This document shows positions 8,351 to 15,369 of a stretch of DNA of 36,716 nt, piece by piece. The DNA is from Terriglobia bacterium. GTDB taxonomy: Bacteria; Acidobacteriota; Terriglobia; UBA7540. How positions within the stretch are numbered: the first letter of the stretch is position 1; every line of letters begins with the position of its first letter. Made by a program: the position numbers and the translations under genes. Below the pieces are notes generated by a model, which saw nothing but the letters and a program-made list of their open reading frames with translations, was not told the origin of the DNA and made no database searches. The stretch is from positions 1 through 36,716 of the forward strand of contig JASHOS010000224.1 of NCBI GenBank assembly GCA_030040995.1, given 5' to 3'.

Positions 8351-9976
8351 ATGAACGCTGCGCGACGGTTCCTCACGCTGGCACTAAGCTTCGTAGGGTT
8401 ATTCGATTCCCTATATCTCTGGTGGGTTTACACCGCGCCCTCCCGCCCACTCGTGTGCCTGGGGACGGGATGCGACGTAGCGCGAGCCAGTTCTTACTCG
8501 CACCTTTGGGGCTTGCCGCTGCCGTTTTATGGCGCGGCAATGTATGGGGCGCTCGCGATTCTAGCCTTCGCCGAAGTCCTGAGCGGCAGGTTAATTGCCG
8601 CCAGCATCCGGCACGCAATCCTCGTGATATCCGCCGGCGGCTTCGCGGCTTCTCTTGTGCTTTCTGGTATAGAAGCGTTTCGCTTGCACGCCTGGTGCGC
8701 CTGGTGCGTGCTGTCTGCAATCATCATCACGCTGGTTTTCATTTTGGCGGTCTCGGGAATCCGCCGGCCCTCCCCTTCGCCTGAGAGCGCGGTGGCTTTG
8801 AACGCGGTCCGGGGGCAATTTGTTCTTTTCCTTATTGCGTTGGCGATAGGCATCCTAGCCTTTGTGCGCCTCGAGCATTCGGGAGAGTTTGCGCCGGCGA
8901 AGCCGGCTGCCTTAAGCATTCTGGACGCACGGCTGGTGCGGCCGGATAGTTATGCCACCGGCGATCTCTCCTCTCCGGTGACGGTGGTCGAGTTCGGAGA
9001 TTTTGAGTGCCCCATCTGCAAGCTCGCCCAAAATTCCGTCGAGCAGATGCTGAGCCAGTTCGGAGACCGTGTCCGGTTCGTTTTCCGGCAATTTCCGATG
9101 AGCAGCGAAGACGCGCGCATGCACCCACAAGCAGAGAAAGCGGCCGAAGCCAGCGAATGCGCGGGCGAGCAAGGCAAGTTCTGGGAAGCTGAAAAGCTGT
9201 TCTATCAAAAGCAGCCCCAATTGAGCGTTTCCGCTCTCGAAAGCTACGCTTCCCAGCTTGGATTGAATGCGGGCCAGTATGACCAATGCATTTCAAGCGG
9301 GGGAATGGCGGCGCGAGTTCACCAGGATTTTGAAGATGGCTGGGCGGCCGGCGTGCGCGGGACTCCCACGTTTTTCGTTGGACACGACATGATCGAAGGC
9401 CCGCCGAATTACTCTGCTCTGTCGCAGCTTATCGGCCGGCAGCTTGCGGCAGCCGCTACTTCCGCGCCAGGCGGAGCAACGGCGAATTCTTCGGCCGCTC
9501 CCTCGACCACCGCGCCGCAATCCACACCCCTTGCCTCCACAACCGCTCCCGAAGCACTGAATCCCTTCGGCCAAATAATCCAGCAGGGCAACCCTCTGAC
9601 CTGCAGTGCGAATGAAGCCCGTATGCAGCAGCCGGAAATGATTCGCACGTCGCAGGCTAGAGAGCTTTTCGATGCCAAGCCGCCAGCTCTTTTCGTGGAC
9701 GTTCGCGAGCCGCAGCAGTTCGCCGCTGGACACATTACCCGCGCCATAAACATTCCCGTGGAAGATATCGAACAGAAGTGGAGCACGTTACCCAAAGGAA
9801 GAGTGATTGTGTTTTATCAGGGTGGAGAAGGCGGTGGGTCTGCCGACGATGTGTGCGCGTTCAGCCGTGCTGCCGGGCGTGTGCTGCTGCTCAACGGGTT
9901 TTCCAAGAGCAATGTCCTGGTTTACCAGGATGGTCTAAAGGGCTGGAGGGCCGCCGGCCTGCCCGTCGCGCGCTAA
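8351..9976 (+). CDS. VKOR-DsbA-rhodanese fusion, membrane thiol oxidation protein
   Basis: This 541-residue protein joins three redox-type domains. Residues about 5-140 are a VKOR domain with membrane helices, loop cysteines C36 and C41 and the quinone-side pair C116-x-x-C119. Another helix follows near 157-172. Residues about 195-370 are a DsbA-like thioredoxin fold with active site C220-P-I-C223 and cis-proline P339, placed outside the membrane. After a low-complexity Ala/Ser/Thr/Pro linker (about 368-405), residues 430-541 are a rhodanese domain. VKOR would re-oxidise the DsbA part using quinone, giving a self-contained disulfide-forming enzyme. In the rhodanese domain the usual catalytic cysteine position reads IVFYQGG, so it probably lacks sulfurtransferase activity. 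The nearest cysteine is C502. Confidence 0.88.
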   Translation: MNAARRFLTLALSFVGLFDSLYLWWVYTAPSRPLVCLGTGCDVARASSYSHLWGLPLPFYGAAMYGALAILAFAEVLSGRLIAASIRHAILVISAGGFAASLVLSGIEAFRLHAWCAWCVLSAIIITLVFILAVSGIRRPSPSPESAVALNAVRGQFVLFLIALAIGILAFVRLEHSGEFAPAKPAALSILDARLVRPDSYATGDLSSPVTVVEFGDFECPICKLAQNSVEQMLSQFGDRVRFVFRQFPMSSEDARMHPQAEKAAEASECAGEQGKFWEAEKLFYQKQPQLSVSALESYASQLGLNAGQYDQCISSGGMAARVHQDFEDGWAAGVRGTPTFFVGHDMIEGPPNYSALSQLIGRQLAAAATSAPGGATANSSAAPSTTAPQSTPLASTTAPEALNPFGQIIQQGNPLTCSANEARMQQPEMIRTSQARELFDAKPPALFVDVREPQQFAAGHITRAINIPVEDIEQKWSTLPKGRVIVFYQGGEGGGSADDVCAFSRAAGRVLLLNGFSKSNVLVYQDGLKGWRAAGLPVAR

Positions 9977-10111
9977 ACAGCCTTCAGGAATGAGCGTTAC
10001 CCCTTAATCGCACTTTGGGATAACATGACGCACGGAGAGAGGAGCGCGTACTGCGGTGCGAATTCTAAAGTTTCTCGGCGTGGATTTGCCCCGGTTAACG
10101 AGATCCGAAAC

Positions 10112-10438
10112 TCACATTTCCGAGTCTTCAAAGAGATTCTCGATATCGCGCGCGCCGTGAAGTACCCGGACGACCTCGATACCGTCTTTGAGCGGCCGGT
10201 AAAAGACCAGATGCTTGGGGAACTGCTTCAGAGGAAACATTCTCATGCCCGCAAGGAGCCGGCTCCCGTACCCAGCGATCCTGCCCAGCTTGGGCTGGCT
10301 GGCAAGGAGGCGGAAGGTTTCTTCGGCGGCGCGATAGAACCGGAGGCCCACTTCCAGGTTTTGACGAGCGGCCAGATATTCGGCTTGGTCGTCAATATCG
10401 CGATCCGCAGCAGGCCGGGCAAGGATGCGGCCTGTCAA
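10112..10438 (-). CDS. parE: ParE/RelE-family toxin
   Basis: This is a 108-residue toxin of the ParE/RelE superfamily. Family features are the N-terminal RILARPAADRDIDDQAEYLA helix start, the LLASQPKLGRI segment, the MRMFPLKQFPKHLVFYRP strand pair and the late HGARDIENLF. ParE members block DNA gyrase and RelE members cleave mRNA; the sequence favours the ParE side because it is paired with a ParD antitoxin. The start is a TTG at 10438 with GAGGA upstream, and its TTGA overlaps the antitoxin stop, so the toxin would be translated after its antitoxin from one message. Confidence 0.87.
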   Translation of the reverse strand: MTGRILARPAADRDIDDQAEYLAARQNLEVGLRFYRAAEETFRLLASQPKLGRIAGYGSRLLAGMRMFPLKQFPKHLVFYRPLKDGIEVVRVLHGARDIENLFEDSEM

Positions 10439-10704
10439 CGAGTGATCCTCGCAGGCTTATGCCTCACCCGTAGCGCGCTTCGCTTGTGCTCCCAGAAATC
10501 GGCATTCGTTTCCACAGGCGGGCCGGAATTGAGACCCTCCAAGAGGGACGACTCGACGTTTTCCTGGAGCCTCCGCTTCCGATCCTGGCGGATCAGGTCG
10601 CGAAGAAATTCGCTCGGCGTGCTGTAGGTTCCACCGGCGACTTGCGCTTCGACGTAGGCCTTAAGAGCCTTCGGCAATGAGATATTCAGCGAAGTCATTT
10701 CCAT
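10435..10704 (-). CDS. parD: ParD-family antitoxin
   Basis: This 89-residue antitoxin has an N-terminal ribbon-helix-helix DNA-binding segment (SLNISLPKALKAYVEAQV, then TPSEFLRDLIRQD) and a charged C-terminal tail that would wrap the toxin, as in CC2985/ParD proteins. It should bind its own promoter as dimers, alone and with the toxin. The start could be the ATG at 10704 or the one six bases later at 10698. A good promoter lies so close upstream that transcription may begin at or next to the ATG, giving a leaderless message. Confidence 0.87.
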   Translation of the reverse strand: MEMTSLNISLPKALKAYVEAQVAGGTYSTPSEFLRDLIRQDRKRRLQENVESSLLEGLNSGPPVETNADFWEHKRSALRVRHKPARITR

Positions 10705-10710
10705 AGGGCC

Positions 10711-10739
10711 AGGATAGCCACTCTGTCATTTAATGTCAA
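10711..10739 (-). promoter_or_regulatory. Sigma-70 promoter for parDE
   Basis: On the minus strand a perfect TTGACA (10734-10739) is followed after 17 bases by TATCCT (10711-10716, four of six matches). The start point would fall near 10704, which is the A of the parD ATG, leaving little or no leader. Autorepression by ParD would be expected to act here. Confidence 0.6.
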
Positions 10740-10747
10740 AAACTGGT

Positions 10748-10830
10748 AGTGGGTCAGTTTGATGTAGAGGCGGCTTTACGCCGCCACATGGCGAGATAAA
10801 CTCGCCGCTACAAATTCAAACTGACCCACT
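10748..10830 (+). repeat. 83 bp inverted-repeat element, copy 1
   Basis: Perfect 15 bp terminal inverted repeats (AGTGGGTCAGTTTGA and its complement) enclose two internal hairpins, GGCGGCTTTACGCCGCC and GGCGAGATAAACTCGCC. The copy at 13000-13082 is the same sequence in the opposite orientation with one base different in 83. Three further bases on each side also match (10745-10833). It lies directly upstream of the parDE promoter. Confidence 0.85.
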
Positions 10831-11141
10831 GCCCAAAAACTGCCTGCACGATCCTAGACAAGCAGGTTGGCGAATGCGGGAGAACCCTCTCCTCCAGAGA
10901 CTGAAGAGTATTCTTAAGCAACGCATAGGCGGGAAGCTAAGGCTGCGCGTGTAGCAGAAGAGGTTCGGACCTTAGGCGGCTGGCGTTGGGTAGGAATTTA
11001 TGAGGTGGACAGGCACAGTGGCTTCGTGGCTAACCTCGCCTGGAGCGGACCAGAGGCGCCAGCATGCACATCTTTCGCCGTGACATATGTCTTGCCGGAC
11101 CGAGCGCGGAGTCACCTTTTCGAGGTGCTCGAACTAGGCAC
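10831..11141. other. Gene-free 311 bp
   Basis: This lies between the repeat element and the 3' end of the glycosyltransferase gene. A plus-strand open frame at 11005-11265 has no family resemblance and overlaps the end of the glycosyltransferase antisense, so I do not call it. Nothing else is recognisable. It could be decayed coding sequence. Confidence 0.45.
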
Positions 11142-12788
11142 TTATTCCGTGACGCTGCCCAAATTTCCGGCGCTTGCACTGGGGGACAAGGCGCGCACCG
11201 CGGCAGGCAGTGAATTCCACAACCGGCGCATAGGGATCTGGAGCAACGACATGCTCCCCATATAGCCGTAGCCGGTAAAGAACAACAAAACGAACGGCGT
11301 GGTGATGTAATTCTGAATCGAGATGGCGTACGCCGCCGTTAGAAAAAAATAGACAGCCAGCGCTGTTTCGACCAGCGGAATCCACCCGCCCTTCTTTTGA
11401 TACGTTTTCGCTTCCCAGGCCATGCCCTGCTTCTCAACGCGGTACTTGGGCGTGCGAACGAATTCGGACTTCACATCCAGGATGGCTTCGATCACGGCCT
11501 TGGCATTCACGATGGAGAGGCCAATTCCGGCCGCCATGAGAAACGGAACGAACTTCAACCGCCGTCTCCAGCCGCGAGGGTAGAGAGAGCGCTGCGCGAC
11601 CATATAAAACGTGCCCACAGAGCACGTCGACGCAATGAACATGGGCAAATCCAGGTAAAGCATCTGAAACCAACCTTGATAAAAGCGCACAATGACGGCG
11701 GGGAAGAGGATCAGCGAAAACAAGATCATGAGCGGATAGCATATGTTGGCCGTTAAGTGGAGGGTCGCCTCCACTTTGATGTAAAGCGGCTGGTCGCTCG
11801 CCCAGATGCGCGGAAGCAGTTTCTTTGCAGTCTGGATTAATCCCTTTGCCCAGCGGGCTTGCTGGCTCTTGAAGGCGTTCATTTCAACTGGTAGTTCGGA
11901 AGGGCATTCGATGCGAGGGTCGTAGACGAACTTCCATCCCCGCAACTGGGCGCGGTAACTCAGGTCGGTATCCTCGGTGAGGGTGTCATGTTGCCATCCA
12001 CCGGCATCCTCAATAGCCGCGCGGCGCCACATGCCCGCCGTTCCATTAAAGTTGAAGAAGCGCCCGGACAGGTTACGCGCCCCGTGTTCGATCACAAAAT
12101 GACCGTCCAGCATAAGGGCTTCGACTTCGGTCAAGCTCGAATAGTGCCGGTTAATCCAGGTCCAGCGGCCTTGCACCACTCCCACGCGCGGATCCGTGAA
12201 ATACGGAAGCATGTCGCGGATGATTGAAGGAGGCGGGACGAAGTCGGCGTCAAAAATGGCGATGTATTCTCCTGTGGAAGTCTTCATGCCTTCCGCCAGA
12301 GCGCCTGCCTTATATCCCTCCCGGTTTTTTCGATGATGGTAGGTTATGAGGAAACCGGCTTGGCGATATTCACTGGCCAGGCGCGAGCACAGCCTGCGCG
12401 TGTCGTCCGTTGAATCATCGAGTACCTGGATTTCCAGCAGTTCGCGAGGATAATCTATGTGAGTCACCGCCTCGAGAAGCCGTTCGATGACGTACCGTTC
12501 GTTGTAAAGCGGAAGCTGGATGGTTACCGGCGGCAGGCGTTCAAAGGTTTGCGACGGAGCCGGTTCCTTGTGCCGGTTTCTGAGATACAGATAAGTCAGT
12601 ACGTAGCGGTGAATGCCGTAAATCGAAAGAATGCCCAACGAGACAAAATAGGGAATCAGGATGGAGAGGTCGAATGCGTTGGGCTGATAGAGGCCCTGAA
12701 ACGGACTGTTTTTGAAAATAAGTCCCCAATAATGAGCGAGCGGCTGAAACGGGTCGATGACTGCAAGTAAATAGGCAGAAAATAGCAT
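11142..12788 (-). CDS. GT2 glycosyltransferase, cellulose synthase-like membrane protein
   Basis: This 548-residue processive glycosyltransferase of family GT2 has an N-terminal membrane helix near 42-62 and several C-terminal helices from about 335 to 525. The cytoplasmic catalytic core shows every expected motif: DDS at 124-126, DAD at 180-182, TED at 271-273 and QQARW at 309-313. This pattern fits cellulose synthase, CslA-type mannan synthase and related beta-glycan synthases. No bcsB, bcsC or PilZ domain is adjacent, so the polymer and its export route are unknown. The gene stands alone, has a strong promoter and is bracketed by two inverted copies of an 83 bp element. The start at 12788 has only a weak ribosome binding site. 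Confidence 0.88.
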   Translation of the reverse strand: MLFSAYLLAVIDPFQPLAHYWGLIFKNSPFQGLYQPNAFDLSILIPYFVSLGILSIYGIHRYVLTYLYLRNRHKEPAPSQTFERLPPVTIQLPLYNERYVIERLLEAVTHIDYPRELLEIQVLDDSTDDTRRLCSRLASEYRQAGFLITYHHRKNREGYKAGALAEGMKTSTGEYIAIFDADFVPPPSIIRDMLPYFTDPRVGVVQGRWTWINRHYSSLTEVEALMLDGHFVIEHGARNLSGRFFNFNGTAGMWRRAAIEDAGGWQHDTLTEDTDLSYRAQLRGWKFVYDPRIECPSELPVEMNAFKSQQARWAKGLIQTAKKLLPRIWASDQPLYIKVEATLHLTANICYPLMILFSLILFPAVIVRFYQGWFQMLYLDLPMFIASTCSVGTFYMVAQRSLYPRGWRRRLKFVPFLMAAGIGLSIVNAKAVIEAILDVKSEFVRTPKYRVEKQGMAWEAKTYQKKGGWIPLVETALAVYFFLTAAYAISIQNYITTPFVLLFFTGYGYMGSMSLLQIPMRRLWNSLPAAVRALSPSASAGNLGSVTE

Positions 12789-12953
12789 CGCTGCTTTCGA
12801 AACGCGAAACTGATCGTGAAATGACCGCTCGGAACCGCGCGCTGGCGGGGACCGAGGCAGCGCCCGGCGCTATCTGGCCTGTTCTAATAATCTTGCACGT
12901 TGAATAGGCGCCCAGACATCAGAGGGTTGTGACTCCCAGGACGGCAACTTCCT

Positions 12954-12981
12954 ATTATATTGAGTAACCCGCTGCTGTCAA
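12954..12981 (-). promoter_or_regulatory. Consensus sigma-70 promoter for the GT2 gene
   Basis: On the minus strand TTGACA (12976-12981) and TATAAT (12954-12959), both perfect, are separated by 16 bases. Transcription would start near 12947 and leave a leader of about 160 bases before the glycosyltransferase ATG. No gene lies in the leader. Confidence 0.7.
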
Positions 12982-12999
12982 ACCATTTCGCCGTTCGGC

Positions 13000-13082
13000 A
13001 GTGGGTCAGTTTGAATTTGTAGCGGCGAGTTTACCTCGCCATGTGGCGGCGTAAAGCCGCCTCTACATCAAACTGACCCACT
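13000..13082 (-). repeat. 83 bp inverted-repeat element, copy 2
   Basis: Reverse orientation of the element at 10748-10830, with 82 of 83 bases identical by my alignment, and flanking matches extending it to 12997-13085. The two copies enclose the glycosyltransferase gene and its promoter, a span of 2.2 kb. Confidence 0.85.
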
Positions 13083-13200
13083 ACCCGCCGTTCGCTTGAT
13101 TCGTTGATAACCGATGGCGATGTAGGGGGAAAGGCTTGCGGTCCCCTCGATTACCGCTCCGAAAATCAACCGGGTAAGCCCTACCCCTACGATGGTTTCT

Positions 13201-13227
13201 TTGAGGCATGGAAAACATCTGTATACT
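13201..13227 (+). promoter_or_regulatory. Possible promoter for folK-dNK-panBC
   Basis: TTGAGG (13201-13206) and TATACT (13222-13227) are separated by 15 bases. Transcription would start only a few bases before the folK ATG at 13241, which has no evident ribosome binding site. The spacing is short, so this is tentative. Confidence 0.35.
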
Positions 13228-13240
13228 TTCAGTCTGACCC

Positions 13241-13729
13241 ATGAAGCGCATTTACCTTTCACTTGGCTCGAATCTGGGCGACCGGATCCGGCATATTGAG
13301 AGGGCGCTCGAATATTTGGCTTTAGCGGGCGTCCGAATTCTCCGGGTCTCTTCCTACTACAAAACCGAGCCGGTGGATTTCCGCCCGCAGGCATGGTTCG
13401 TGAACTGCGTCGCGGAGGCCGACTCGGATTTTATGCCGCTGCGTCTGCTGAAGGTGTGCAAGGCGGCGGAAAGGCACGTGGGCCGGCGACCAGGCGTTTC
13501 TAAAGGTCCGCGGGTGGTTGATATCGATATTCTGTTGTACGAGAATGCTGTAGTCCACTCGTTGGAACTCGCCGTTCCACACCAACGGATGGCAGAGAGG
13601 CGGTTTGTCCTTACACCCTTAGCGGAACTGGCGCCGGAGACGCGGCACCCGGTTTCGCTCGTGACTATACGAGAAATGTTACACGCCACGTCTGATCGAA
13701 GCCACGTGATCCGGATAGGATCACGATGA
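13241..13729 (+). CDS. folK: 2-amino-4-hydroxy-6-hydroxymethyldihydropteridine pyrophosphokinase (HPPK)
   Basis: This 162-residue enzyme transfers pyrophosphate from ATP to the hydroxymethyl-pterin in folate synthesis. It has the usual N-terminus YLSLGSNLGDR, the substrate-binding region SSYYKTEPVDF, the HPPK signature around GPRVVDIDILLY with metal-binding D94 and D96, and the PHQRMAERRFVLTPLAELAP segment. Length is normal. The stop is followed after 12 bases by the deoxynucleoside kinase gene. No folP or folB gene is in the window. Confidence 0.95.
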   Translation: MKRIYLSLGSNLGDRIRHIERALEYLALAGVRILRVSSYYKTEPVDFRPQAWFVNCVAEADSDFMPLRLLKVCKAAERHVGRRPGVSKGPRVVDIDILLYENAVVHSLELAVPHQRMAERRFVLTPLAELAPETRHPVSLVTIREMLHATSDRSHVIRIGSR

Positions 13730-13741
13730 GGATATACGATC

Positions 13742-14416
13742 GTGAAAGCCTTTAGCGCTCCGAAGCGGTCTTGCGCCTCTAACCCGCCCCGGCTGATTGC
13801 GGTCGAGGGTCCGCTCCGCGTCGGCAAAACCAGCCTGGCAGATATTCTCGCCGTCCATCTTCACGCCCGGCGGCTGCGTGACGTGGAGGCAAACCCTTTT
13901 CTGGAACTCTTTTACCAAGGTGTCTCGGGCGCGGCCTTTCAAACTCAACTTTACTTCCTCTGGAACCGGTTCAAACAGTGGCAAGAGCTCGATCTGGGAA
14001 AATCAGCGAACCGGCCAATTATTAGCGATTATCTGTTCGCCAAGGACAAAATCTTCGCATGTCTCAACCTCGAACCGAATGAGCTCGAGCTGTACGAGCA
14101 CTACTATTCCTTCTTTGCCGAACAGGTCCCTATTCCTGACTTGGTGATATACTTGCAAGCAAGGCCGCGGACGCTGAAAGAACGTATTGCCAAGAAGCAA
14201 ATTCGCGCCGAGCAGCGAATTTCGGACGAATACATCAAGGAAGTGGCCGAAGCGTACGAGCACTTCTTCTTTCATTACAAAGAAAGCGATTTGCTCGTCA
14301 TCGAGACGTCAAAGATTGACTTCATCGCGCGGGAAGGCGACCTGCAGGAATTGCTTGCAAGGCTGAGCCAGCCGGTGAAGGGCACGCAGTACTTTTTGCC
14401 GCTTGGATCGGCGTAA
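13742..14416 (+). CDS. Deoxynucleoside kinase (deoxyadenosine/deoxyguanosine kinase family)
   Basis: This 224-residue kinase phosphorylates deoxynucleosides for salvage. It shows the P-loop GPLRVGKTS (23-31), the bacterial family block ISDYLFAKDKIFA with D96, the LEPNELELYEHYY helix, the PDLVIYLQA strand and an arginine-rich lid region (LKERIAKKQIRAEQRI). The start is a GTG at 13742 with GAGG about ten bases upstream, overlapping the folK stop region. About 17 residues precede the conserved core and may be dispensable. Placement directly after folK is an arrangement I know from other bacteria. Which base it prefers cannot be read from the sequence. Confidence 0.87.
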   Translation: MKAFSAPKRSCASNPPRLIAVEGPLRVGKTSLADILAVHLHARRLRDVEANPFLELFYQGVSGAAFQTQLYFLWNRFKQWQELDLGKSANRPIISDYLFAKDKIFACLNLEPNELELYEHYYSFFAEQVPIPDLVIYLQARPRTLKERIAKKQIRAEQRISDEYIKEVAEAYEHFFFHYKESDLLVIETSKIDFIAREGDLQELLARLSQPVKGTQYFLPLGSA

Positions 14417-14489
14417 GCGGACCGGGACGGTGAAAAGATCGAAAGACGATTCACCAGCGCAACAAACAACCGAGAGATGGAGGCATGCC

Positions 14490-15356
14490 ATGGACCCACT
14501 GGTTGAGGCCGTGAGCAAGATCACCGTTCCGCTTCTGCTGGAGCGGAAGCTGCGCGGCGAAAGAATTTCCTGTCTGACGGCGTACGATTTCCCCACCGCC
14601 CGCCTTATTGATGAATCCGGCATTGATATTGTTTTGGTGGGCGACTCGCTTGGCCCGGTGGTGTTAGGTTACGACTCGACGGTTCCGGTCACCGAAGCCG
14701 ACATGCTCCACCATCTGCGGGCGGTTCGCCGTGCCGTGCGGCGCGCGCTCCTGGTAGTGGACTTACCGTACGGAAGTTATCAAGTGGGCGATCAGACAGC
14801 GGTGGCCGCGGCCGTCGGATTTCTGAAGGAGGGCGCCGAGGCGGTGAAGGTCGAGGGTGGCAGAAAGAGGTCCGCGACGGTACGCCGGTTAACAGAAGCA
14901 GAAGTTCCGGTGATGGGCCATATTGGTCTCACGCCGCAGTCCTTCCACGTGCTGGGCGGGCATCGGGTGCAGGGGAGAACCCGCGAATCGGCGGCGGGCA
15001 TTCTGGAGGATGCGGAGGCGATTGAGGATGCGGGCGCATTCGCTGTTGTTCTTGAGGGCATCCCCCGCGAGCTTGCGACGGTGATTAGGCAGCGGCTACG
15101 TGTTCCTACCATCGGAATCGGCGCTGGACCCGATTGCGACGGCCAAGTGCTGGTGTTGCACGACCTCATCGGCCTCAGCCTGCAGCGTCGGCCCAAGTTT
15201 GTGCGCCCCTATGCGAACATGTCTCGCGTACTACAGAGCGCCTTGGAGAAGTATCGGGAAGATGTTAGCGAGGGCCGCTTTCCCGCCGACGCGGAATCAT
15301 ACCACTGTCCCGAAGACGTGCGCGAACAGTTTGAGGGCCTCGGCGTCCGGCGTTGA
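14490..15356 (+). CDS. panB: 3-methyl-2-oxobutanoate hydroxymethyltransferase (ketopantoate)
   Basis: PanB adds a hydroxymethyl group from 5,10-methylenetetrahydrofolate to 2-oxoisovalerate, the first step to pantothenate. The 288-residue TIM barrel has its metal ligands D52 (VLVGDSLG), D91 (VVDLPYGSY) and E122 (VKVEGG), general base E189 (VLEGIP), and the GIGAGPDCDGQVLVLHD segment. The ATG at 14490 follows GGAGG by six bases and gives the usual N-terminus. An in-frame start at 14403 would overlap the kinase gene and add unconserved residues. The panC gene follows 13 bases after the stop. Dependence on a folate cofactor links it to folK in the same cluster. Confidence 0.95.
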   Translation: MDPLVEAVSKITVPLLLERKLRGERISCLTAYDFPTARLIDESGIDIVLVGDSLGPVVLGYDSTVPVTEADMLHHLRAVRRAVRRALLVVDLPYGSYQVGDQTAVAAAVGFLKEGAEAVKVEGGRKRSATVRRLTEAEVPVMGHIGLTPQSFHVLGGHRVQGRTRESAAGILEDAEAIEDAGAFAVVLEGIPRELATVIRQRLRVPTIGIGAGPDCDGQVLVLHDLIGLSLQRRPKFVRPYANMSRVLQSALEKYREDVSEGRFPADAESYHCPEDVREQFEGLGVRR

Positions 15357-15369
15357 TGCGCGCAACGCT

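Noticed and set aside
11005-11265. Possible 86-residue protein
   Set aside because: No motif, and it overlaps the end of the glycosyltransferase gene antisense.
10740-13090. CRISPR repeats
   Set aside because: There are only two copies of the repeated unit, in opposite orientation and 2.2 kb apart, with no regular spacers.
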